Below, in pieces: positions 1-5,138 of a DNA stretch of 5,752 bases. The notes below the pieces were generated by a model, which made no database searches, was not told the DNA's origin, and was given only the letters and a program-made list of their open reading frames with translations. The DNA is from an uncultured Collinsella sp. Its GTDB lineage: Bacteria > Actinomycetota > Coriobacteriia > Coriobacteriales > Coriobacteriaceae. Location of the stretch: assembly GCA_900551815.1 (NCBI GenBank), contig URXE01000088.1:1-5752 (forward strand). Reading direction: 5' to 3'. Position 1 is the stretch's first letter; each line of letters begins with the position of its first letter. Both the position numbers and the translations under genes were made by a program.

Positions 1-335
1 TGAGAGAGGAAGCAAGCCGAGGTCTCCTCGCCTCGTTAAACAGGGGTACCGTCAAATTGAATTGACAACAACTCTTCTTTTGAGCCTATGGCTCTCGCTG
101 CTTAGTTTATAGCGGCGCGTCAACCCGGTGATTTCCCCGACACCGGCGCGACGTCATTTTAGGGGAATGCTCCTGCGCACGTAATCGGTATGGCGCAGGC
201 TAAGACCGAACCGGTTAGGATGCCGCGAGCGTGTCGCTGCGCGCAAAGTGTCCGAGACAAAACCAGCGACTGAGCTTGGAGATGCCAATCAGGGGGCTTT
301 CGTGGACCGGAGTTCGATTCTCCGCGCCTCCACCA
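1..335 (+). ncRNA. ssrA: tmRNA (transfer-messenger RNA), 5' end outside the window
   Basis: tmRNA rescues ribosomes stalled on broken mRNAs and adds a degradation tag to the unfinished protein. The 3' end is tRNA-like: a T-arm with stem CGGAG (308-312)/CTCCG (320-324) around loop TTCGATT, then the acceptor strand CGCCTCC (325-331), discriminator A332 and encoded CCA at 333-335. A tag frame ending in ALAA-stop lies at 64-105. Two H-type pseudoknots can be drawn. In the first, CCGGTG 125-130 pairs with CACCGG 141-146, and its loop TTCCCC 133-138 pairs with GGGGAA 162-167. In the second, CCTGCGC 172-178 pairs with GCGCAGG 193-199, and its loop TCGGT 185-189 pairs with ACCGA 205-209. The 5' acceptor strand, expected to read close to GGAGGCG, is missing, so perhaps 20-40 bases lie to the left. 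I did not resolve PK1 or the last pseudoknot. The identification rests on motifs and folding done by eye and is secure. Confidence 0.96.
64..105 (+). other. tmRNA tag-peptide reading frame
   Basis: The frame reads DNNSSFEPMALAA followed by TAG at 103-105. The ALAA end is the usual signal for ClpXP-type proteolysis of tagged proteins. An in-frame TGA at 58-60 limits the tag to at most one more codon upstream (ATT, Ile, at 61-63). I prefer GAC at 64 as the resume codon because it has an A four bases upstream, as in E. coli tmRNA, but this is inference. Met rather than the common Tyr or Val precedes the ALAA end. Confidence 0.85.
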
Positions 336-343
336 ATAGTTAC

Positions 344-378
344 AAGCAGGTAGGTAAACGCACCTACCTGCTTTTTTA
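344..378 (+). terminator. Intrinsic terminator of tmRNA
   Basis: A perfect 10-bp stem, GCAGGTAGGT (346-355) with ACCTACCTGC (362-371), encloses a 6-base loop and runs into six T residues (372-377). Two more A-T pairs can be added at the base. It begins 9 bases after the mature CCA end, so it clearly ends the ssrA transcript. Confidence 0.95.
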
Positions 379-389
379 TTACTTACAGA

Positions 390-438
390 TACCGCGGAGA
401 ATCGAACTCTATGCAGGGCGCGGGCGTAAAGAAAACGC
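390..438. repeat. 49-bp direct repeat, copy 1, with inverted tmRNA T-arm core
   Basis: This copy matches 602-650 with three differences in 49 positions (411/623, 428/640, 432/644); the first 38 bases differ only once. Bases 393-409 are the exact reverse complement of tmRNA bases 310-326, the T-loop and the start of the acceptor strand. The repeat therefore carries 17 bp of tRNA-like 3'-end sequence in the opposite orientation. It begins about 12 bases after the tmRNA terminator. A remnant of recombination at the ssrA 3' end is possible but not proven. Confidence 0.85.
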
Positions 439-526
439 GTAAGCGTTTTTAGCCCGCGGGCGAGGACGCCGGCAGGCGGCCGAAGCCGGTGCGGATTTGC
501 GAAGCAAATACGCGGATTCTCCGCGC
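419..526. other. Cluster of four consecutive hairpins, function unknown
   Basis: Four hairpins follow almost without gaps. The first has an outer stem CGCGGGC (419-425)/GCCCGCG (452-458) and an inner stem AAAACGC (432-438)/GCGTTTT (443-449) closed by a GTAA loop. The second pairs GCCGGC (468-473) with GCCGGT (485-490). The third pairs GCGGATTTGC (491-500) with GCAAATACGC (504-513), with one mismatch and a GAA loop. The fourth pairs CGCGGA (511-516) with TCCGCG (520-525) and shares bases 511-513 with the third. Bases 515-526 also repeat tmRNA 316-327 in direct orientation. The inner stem of the first hairpin ends in TTTTT and could act as a weak second terminator. No reading frame here looks real. 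Confidence 0.6.
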
Positions 527-601
527 AATGCCCCAGCCCAATATAGATGCGATGCCGATCGGGCGTCTTGCCCCGGTCTCGCCCCATCAACGGATCCACC
601 G

Positions 602-650
602 TACCGCGGAGAATCGAACTCTGTGCAGGGCGCGGGCGTTAAGCAAACGC
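602..650. repeat. 49-bp direct repeat, copy 2, with inverted tmRNA T-arm core
   Basis: This is the second copy of the repeat at 390-438, in the same orientation and displaced by exactly 212 bp. The 17-bp T-arm core lies at 605-621. Its downstream end can fold as GCGTT (636-640)/AACGC (646-650). The sequences following the two copies are unrelated, so this is not a simple 212-bp tandem duplication. Confidence 0.85.
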
Positions 651-665
651 TACGGCAACGCAGGG

Positions 666-885
666 TGGGACGCGCTTTCCCAATGGCGGCCCAGGCGGAA
701 AGCACGTCCCGGAATCCGCATTCAGACTGGGACGTAGTTTCCGGATGGCACATCAAGCGGAAACTGCATCCCGGAATCCTCATTCGGAATGGGATTCATC
801 TTCCTGATGACGGGCTCAGCGGAAAATGCGACCCGGAATTTGCTCTGAGACCGGGACGCGCTTTCCCGTCGACTGCCCCGACCCC
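666..885. repeat. 62-bp tandem repeats that form hairpins (3 full units and part of a fourth)
   Basis: Units start at 666, 728, 790 and 852, a spacing of exactly 62 bp each time. By eye, units 1 and 2 agree at about 45 of 62 positions and units 2 and 3 at about 38. The most conserved blocks are TGGGA at the start, TTCC at unit positions 12-15, GCGGAAA at 30-36 and CCCGGAAT at 43-50. In each unit, positions 2-15 can pair with 32-45 across a 16-base loop. Unit 1 pairs 13 of 14 positions, unit 2 pairs 13 of 14 including one G-T, and unit 3 pairs 11 of 14. Unit 4 keeps only the left arm before similarity fades at about 885. The period is not a multiple of three, so an open frame across it changes phase in every unit, which argues against coding. 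Function is unknown. Confidence 0.85.
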
Positions 886-961
886 TTAACTCCAAAACCT
901 GCGCGCTTGCCATCCCAAAACTGGGTAGAAGAAAGCCAAAACGCAATCGCAGGAGGTCAAT

Positions 962-1840
962 ATGACTGCAGAAGATAAGGTAAAGAACGCTGGCAAGGTC
1001 ACGCTCGTCCTGGAGGGCGGTAGTTTTCGCGGGCAGTTTACCGCGGGCGTGCTCGACGTTCTCATGGAGGCTGGCGTCGAGATTCCGGCTGTCTACGGTG
1101 TATCGGCCGGCGCCCTCAACGGCGTGAACTACAAGTCGCACCAGATCGGCCGTGCCAACCGCATCAACCTGGCTTTCTGCAACGACAGCCGCTACATGGG
1201 CGCCGCATCGTTTGCGTCCACGGGCTCTATTGTGGGTTACGACTTTATCTTCAACGATGTCCAGGACCGCCTAGACCCCTTCGATAACGAGACGTTCGAC
1301 GCGAGTCCCATCGAGATGTACGCCGTCGCGACGGACATGCTCTTTGGAACCGCCACGTACCTGCCGGTCAAAAGCGCCGTGCTCGACCTCGATGCTGTGC
1401 GCGCCTCGACGTCACTGCCGCTGGTGACGCCGCCGGTCGAGATTGACGGGCACAAATACGTCGATGGTGGCGTAGCCGATTCGGTCCCCATCGAGCACGT
1501 GCTGGAGGAAGCGGGCTTCGATCGCGCGGTTGTCATTGTCACGCAGGACCGCTCGTACGAGAAAAAGCCCTACGAGTTTATGCCCGCCGCACGTGCCCGC
1601 TATGCCGACTACCCCTACCTGCTCGAGGCTATCGAGACGCGCCACGACCGCTATAACATCCAGCGCATGCACCTGTGGAAGTATGAGCGCGAGGGCCGTG
1701 CGTTGGTCGTTGCTCCGCAAAAGCCGGTCGAGGTCGGCCATGTCGAACACGATCCGGCAAAGCTGCTCGACCTGTATATTCAGGGTCGCCAGGAGGCAAA
1801 GCGCCTACTGAGCGATATCGAGGCATTTGTCGAACGCTAG
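962..1840 (+). CDS. Patatin-like phospholipase family protein
   Basis: This 292-residue protein belongs to the bacterial patatin-like lipases, Ser-Asp dyad enzymes that hydrolyse acyl chains from lipids. The motifs are in the expected order: a glycine-rich oxyanion-hole segment GGSFRG at residues 19-24, the nucleophile elbow GVSAG at 46-50 (Ser48), and the catalytic Asp in DGG at 168-170. The arrangement resembles the E. coli YjjU type. The C-terminal 100 or so residues are charged and largely helical in character, as in that subgroup. I see no signal peptide or membrane segment, so it is probably cytoplasmic. AGGAGG at 951-956 sits five bases before the ATG and fixes the start. It stands alone between the structured repeat block and the rplM promoter, and I found no convincing promoter of its own. 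Substrate and physiological role cannot be read from the sequence. Confidence 0.93.
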   Translation: MTAEDKVKNAGKVTLVLEGGSFRGQFTAGVLDVLMEAGVEIPAVYGVSAGALNGVNYKSHQIGRANRINLAFCNDSRYMGAASFASTGSIVGYDFIFNDVQDRLDPFDNETFDASPIEMYAVATDMLFGTATYLPVKSAVLDLDAVRASTSLPLVTPPVEIDGHKYVDGGVADSVPIEHVLEEAGFDRAVVIVTQDRSYEKKPYEFMPAARARYADYPYLLEAIETRHDRYNIQRMHLWKYEREGRALVVAPQKPVEVGHVEHDPAKLLDLYIQGRQEAKRLLSDIEAFVER

Positions 1841-1903
1841 TGTCGCGACGTCATGACCCATGGATGACATGTGCAGAAACTCTGGTCAGAGCCAAAATAC
1901 CTG

Positions 1904-1931
1904 TTGACTCGTACGGCGAGCGGGGTAATAT
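1904..1931 (+). promoter_or_regulatory. Sigma-70-type promoter of rplM-rpsI
   Basis: The -35 box TTGACT (1904-1909) and -10 box TAATAT (1926-1931) are separated by 16 bases, each differing from consensus at one position. Transcription should begin near 1938, giving a leader of about 60 bases before the rplM start. This is the best promoter in the window, as expected for ribosomal protein genes. Confidence 0.85.
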
Positions 1932-1937
1932 GGACGG

Positions 1938-1969
1938 GTTACTTGCAGAGCCCCGTGAATCTCTGTAAC
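1938..1969 (+). promoter_or_regulatory. Leader hairpin upstream of rplM, candidate L13 autoregulatory site
   Basis: GTTA (1938-1941) pairs with TAAC (1966-1969). After a four-base bulge (1942-1945), CAGAG (1946-1950) pairs with CTCTG (1961-1965) around a 10-base loop. The hairpin would start at or next to the predicted transcription start. Short structured leaders that bind L13 are known in Firmicutes, so a similar role is plausible, but I cannot match this sequence to that family by eye. A further small inverted repeat, GTAC-T-GTAC at 1975-1983, lies just before the ribosome binding site. Confidence 0.45.
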
Positions 1970-1997
1970 AACACGTACTGTACATGGAGGAGTCTAA

Positions 1998-2441
1998 GTG
2001 ATTTCGAAATCGACTCACTACGCCAAGCAGGGCGAGGTCCAGCGCAACTGGGTTCTCGTCGACGCCGATGGTGCTGTCCTGGGCCGTCTTGCCACCCAGA
2101 TCGCAATGATCCTGCGCGGTAAGAACAAGCCCCAGTTCACACCCAACAGCGACTGCGGCGACTTCGTTGTCGTCATCAACGCCGATAAGGTCCAGCTTAC
2201 CGGCAACAAGGCCGACACGAAGACCTATTATCGCCACAGCGGCTACAACGGCGGCCTCAAGGCTGAGAGCTTCCGCCAGGCTATGGAGAAGCACCCGGAG
2301 AAGGTCATCGAGCGTGCCGTTCGCGGTATGCTGCCCAAGACCACCCTCGGCCGTGCCCAGATGACCAAGCTTAAGGTCTACGCTGGCACCGAGCATCCGC
2401 ATGCTGCCCAGAACCCCACGAAGATTGAGCTGGAGGCTTAA
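1998..2441 (+). CDS. rplM: 50S ribosomal protein L13
   Basis: L13 is an early-assembling 23S rRNA-binding protein of the large subunit. The 147-residue product is close to the usual 142 or so and is complete. Visible family landmarks are VLGRLATQIA (27-36), the GDFVVVINADK strand (54-64), the VRGMLPKTTLGR signature (108-119) and a C-terminal HPHAAQNP segment (133-140). Translation starts at GTG: GGAGG (1986-1990) lies seven bases upstream, and there is no upstream in-frame ATG with a comparable site. The gene is the first of a two-gene ribosomal operon, with rpsI following after two bases. The GTG start and the leader hairpin could both moderate expression; that is inference. Confidence 0.98.
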   Translation: MISKSTHYAKQGEVQRNWVLVDADGAVLGRLATQIAMILRGKNKPQFTPNSDCGDFVVVINADKVQLTGNKADTKTYYRHSGYNGGLKAESFRQAMEKHPEKVIERAVRGMLPKTTLGRAQMTKLKVYAGTEHPHAAQNPTKIELEA

Positions 2442-2443
2442 AG

Positions 2444-2839
<396 letters not shown>

Positions 2840-2869
2840 GGTTTTATCTCCTTTCGAGATACAATGTAC

Positions 2870-2912
2870 AAGCGGGGCCTGCCGATTCCTCGGCGGGTCC
2901 CGCTTTTTTTTC
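2870..2912 (+). terminator. Intrinsic terminator of the rplM-rpsI operon
   Basis: A 16-bp stem (2870-2885 with 2890-2905, two G-T wobbles) with a TTCC loop leads into a run of nine T residues (2904-2912). It separates the ribosomal operon from glmM, so glmM probably has its own start signal or relies on readthrough. Confidence 0.96.
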
Positions 2913-2960
2913 GACTAGGGCGGGCGGTTGTATATCGCCTGCTAGGGAAGGAGCGATCCT

Positions 2961-4298
2961 ATGCCCCAGAACATTTTCGGTACCGACGGCGTCCGTGGCG
3001 TCGCCAACGCCGATCTTTCGTGCGAACTCGCGTTTCGCCTGGGTCGCGCGGCGACCAAGTTTCTTGGTCCGGACATCTGCATCGGCCGTGACACGCGCCT
3101 TTCGGGCACCATGCTCGAGAGCGCTCTGACCGCCGGCATTATGGCCGAGGGCGGCCGTCCGCATTGCTGCGGCGTTATCCCCACGCCCGCCGTGGCGCTG
3201 CTCACTGTTCAAAACGAGCTCGATGGCGGCATCGTCATCTCCGCTTCGCACAATCCGCCGGAGTTCAACGGCATCAAGTTCTTTAGCCGCAAGGGCATGA
3301 AGCTTCCCGACGCGGTCGAGGAAGAGATCAGCGCCTGGGTTATGTCCGAGGAAGCCATGGCTGCCGATACGCTGCCGACCGGTGCCGGCGTGGGCCACAT
3401 TATCAAGATGAAGGACGCTCGCAAGGCATACGTCGACCACGCCATCGATACGCTTGATGGCCTGAGGCTCGACGGCCTGGTCGTTGCCGTCGACTGCGGC
3501 CACGGTGCTTCTTGCCAGACCACGCCCGCCGCGCTGCAGCGCCTAGGTGCCACGGTGCACGCTATCAACACCGATTACTGCGGCACTGACATTAACGTTG
3601 AGTGCGGCTCTACGCACCTTGAGCCCCTGCGCGAGCTCGTGCTGCGCACCCATGCTGACATCGGTCTGGCCCACGACGGCGACGCCGACCGCGTGCTGTT
3701 CGTGGACAGCGAGGGCAATGAGATCGACGGTGACTATATCCTGGCTATCTGCGGTTCTGACCTCGCCGCTCGCGGCAAGCTCGCCAACTCCGAGATCGTT
3801 TCGACCGTCATGTGCAACCTTGGCTTCTCTATCGCTATGAAGGAGCAGGGCTTCGAGATGGTTCAGACCGCTGTGGGCGACCGCTACGTTCTGGAGCGCA
3901 TGCTCGCGGACGGCGCCGTCATCGGCGGCGAACAGTCCGGCCACATCATCTTCCTGGAGCACAACACCACCGGTGATGGCCTGGTGACGGCTCTGCAGCT
4001 GCTGGCCGTGCTCAAGCGCACCGGTCGTACCCTCACCGATCTTGCCGGCATCATGAAGAAGTACCCGCAGGTACTCGTCAACGTGCATTCGGACAACAAG
4101 GCTGGTCTGGACGATTGCCAGCCCATCTGGGATGCCGTCGCTGCTGCCGAGAAGGAGCTTGACGGCCGCGGCCGCATTCTGGTGCGCCCGAGCGGTACCG
4201 AGCCGCTGGTCCGCGTGATGGCCGAGGCCGAGACGCACGAGCTGACCCAGCGCGTTGTCGACGACATCGTCGAGGTTGTCAAGCGCGAACTTCCCTAA
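2961..4298 (+). CDS. glmM: Phosphoglucosamine mutase
   Basis: GlmM interconverts glucosamine-6-phosphate and glucosamine-1-phosphate, the step that commits amino sugar to UDP-GlcNAc and so to peptidoglycan. The 445-residue length is typical. All four alpha-D-phosphohexomutase signatures are present in order: the phosphoserine loop SASHNPP (94-100, catalytic Ser96), the Mg-binding loop DGDADR (239-244), the sugar-specificity loop GGEQSG (322-327) and the phosphate-binding loop RPSGTEP (409-415). The N-terminal FGTDGVRG (6-13) is the GlmM hallmark and distinguishes it from phosphomannomutases. AAGGAG (2948-2953) is seven bases before the ATG. The gene follows the rpsI terminator by 48 bases. 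I did not find a clear promoter there; TATATC at 2931-2936 could serve as a -10 box, but no good -35 box accompanies it. Confidence 0.97.
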   Translation: MPQNIFGTDGVRGVANADLSCELAFRLGRAATKFLGPDICIGRDTRLSGTMLESALTAGIMAEGGRPHCCGVIPTPAVALLTVQNELDGGIVISASHNPPEFNGIKFFSRKGMKLPDAVEEEISAWVMSEEAMAADTLPTGAGVGHIIKMKDARKAYVDHAIDTLDGLRLDGLVVAVDCGHGASCQTTPAALQRLGATVHAINTDYCGTDINVECGSTHLEPLRELVLRTHADIGLAHDGDADRVLFVDSEGNEIDGDYILAICGSDLAARGKLANSEIVSTVMCNLGFSIAMKEQGFEMVQTAVGDRYVLERMLADGAVIGGEQSGHIIFLEHNTTGDGLVTALQLLAVLKRTGRTLTDLAGIMKKYPQVLVNVHSDNKAGLDDCQPIWDAVAAAEKELDGRGRILVRPSGTEPLVRVMAEAETHELTQRVVDDIVEVVKRELP

Positions 4299-4328
4299 TG
4301 GTCAAAAACGGGTGCCAAGTGGTAAACT
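4299..4328 (+). promoter_or_regulatory. Candidate promoter for the PTS EIIA gene
   Basis: An extended -10 element TG-N-TAAACT (4320-4328) has a weak -35 match TGGTCA (4299-4304) with 18 bases between the two hexamers. Each hexamer matches consensus at four of six positions. It lies directly after the glmM stop and about 40 bases before the EIIA start. No terminator separates glmM from this gene, so cotranscription from glmM is an alternative. Confidence 0.4.
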
Positions 4329-4369
4329 GTTAAGGTTATTTTGGTTGATCGGTATGTCCGAGGGGGAGC

Positions 4370-4867
4370 ATGTTCACTAAAGTCCTAAGGTCTTTTGGTA
4401 TGCGTGGTCGAGTCCTTACGTTGGATGCTCCCATCTCGGGTGACGTCATTCCGCTCTCCGAGGTAAACGATCAGACGTTTGCTACCGGCCTTTTGGGCCA
4501 GGGCGTGGCGATTCAGCCCACCGGAACGCGCGTGATCGCGCCGGCTGATGCCAAGGTCGAGGCCATTTTTCCCACGGGACATGCCGTTGCGCTTAACACG
4601 GTCGATGGCTTGGACGTGCTCATCCACGTTGGTTTGGACACTGTTCAGCTCGAGGGCAAGCACTTTACCGTACATGCGCAAGTGGGTGACATCGTCCATA
4701 AGGGCGATGTACTCATTGAGTTCGATCGCGAGGCAATTGCTGCCGAGGGCTACGATGTGACGGTTCCCATCTTGGTATGCAACTCCGTTGAGTTCTCGAG
4801 CATCAAGGGCTCCGTTGGCGTGCATGTCGAAGAGATGGACCAGCTCATCGTTGCTCGCGAGCGCTAG
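4370..4867 (+). CDS. crr: Stand-alone glucose-family PTS EIIA component
   Basis: EIIA of the glucose superfamily takes phosphate from HPr and passes it to the EIIB domain of a sugar permease; in some bacteria it also regulates other uptake systems. The 165 residues form one EIIA domain with no EIIB or EIIC attached. Recognisable segments are APISGDVIPLSEV (20-32), TGHAV with the accessory His71, and the active-site strand DVLIHVGLDTVQLEGKHF (82-99). His86 aligns with the phosphorylated His90 of E. coli EIIA-Glc. VGDIVHKGDVLIEFD (105-119) follows as usual. The chosen ATG has a G-rich site (4361-4368) only one to three bases upstream, which is tight. Met11 (4400) with a weak AAGG nine bases upstream is an alternative, but the longer N-terminus fits the family. 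The transport partner is not in the window and could be specific for glucose, GlcNAc or another sugar. Confidence 0.92.
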   Translation: MFTKVLRSFGMRGRVLTLDAPISGDVIPLSEVNDQTFATGLLGQGVAIQPTGTRVIAPADAKVEAIFPTGHAVALNTVDGLDVLIHVGLDTVQLEGKHFTVHAQVGDIVHKGDVLIEFDREAIAAEGYDVTVPILVCNSVEFSSIKGSVGVHVEEMDQLIVARER

Positions 4868-5138
4868 CAAGTGCACATGGCCATTAGCCTACAATTCAAA
4901 CACGTTTACGGAGGGCGCCCTTGAAAGAGGACGCCCTCCGTGGCAAGATGGGATTTGTCCGAAGCTAAAAGGCTTTGGGTCACCGTGGACGGGCAGGGGC
5001 CTCGACGCGGCTAGACACGAGACACATACATTACGCGACCTCGCCCTGGTGGCCGCACACGTTGGTTGCGGCCGACGCGGGCCGCGGGCAAGTGCTTGTA
5101 AGGGAGCCTTGCCTCTCTTGTACGAGAAAGGACGCGTA
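4868..5138 (+). promoter_or_regulatory. Long structured upstream region of nagB
   Basis: These 271 bases contain no convincing gene but hold several foldable elements. After the hairpin at 4908-4941 come CCGAAGC (4959-4965)/GCTTTGG (4972-4978), then GGCCGCA (5051-5057)/TGCGGCC (5067-5073), then AAGGGAG (5100-5106)/CTCTCTT (5113-5119) just before the nagB ribosome binding site AAAGGA (5127-5132). A long-range pairing GGTCACC (4978-4984)/GGTGGCC (5048-5054) would compete with the third hairpin. TACAAT at 4890-4895 is a possible -10 box but lacks a -35 partner. The palindrome ATGGCCAT (4877-4884) just upstream of it could be a protein site. I could not match the region to a known riboswitch class. 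Confidence 0.5.
4908..4941 (+). terminator. Strong hairpin after the PTS EIIA gene, possible terminator without T-tract
   Basis: ACGGAGGGCG (4908-4917) and CGCCCTCCGT (4932-4941) form a perfect 10-bp GC-rich stem. The inner bases CCT (4919-4921) and AGG (4928-4930) can extend it. It starts 40 bases after the EIIA stop codon. There is no T-run on either strand, so it could be a U-less terminator or mRNA-stabilising end, or the first element of the nagB leader. Confidence 0.5.

Noticed and set aside
248..442. 64-codon + strand frame ending near 442
   Set aside because: It lies inside tmRNA and its terminator.
159..783. Open frames on the - strand (159-599 and 409-783)
   Set aside because: They overlap tmRNA, its terminator and the hairpin repeats, and the first contains a WWRRGESNS-like string that is the reverse translation of the tmRNA 3' end.
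666..885. CRISPR array
   Set aside because: The units abut with no unique spacers and diverge along their full length; there are no cas genes in view.
497..889. 130-codon open frame on the + strand across the repeat block
   Set aside because: It runs through 62-bp repeats whose length is not a multiple of three, lacks a ribosome binding site, and its YRGESNS-like stretch is a typical spurious translation of tRNA-like 3' ends.
1851..2402. Long - strand frame opposite rplM
   Set aside because: It is the antisense shadow of a highly conserved ribosomal protein gene with GC-rich third positions.
2860..2865. TACAAT as a -10 box for glmM
   Set aside because: It sits four bases before the operon terminator stem and has no -35 match about 17 bases upstream, so it would drive a transcript straight into the terminator.
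5012..5032. TAGACA and TACATT as a nagB promoter
   Set aside because: Each hexamer looks acceptable alone but they are only nine bases apart, far too close for a sigma-70 promoter.
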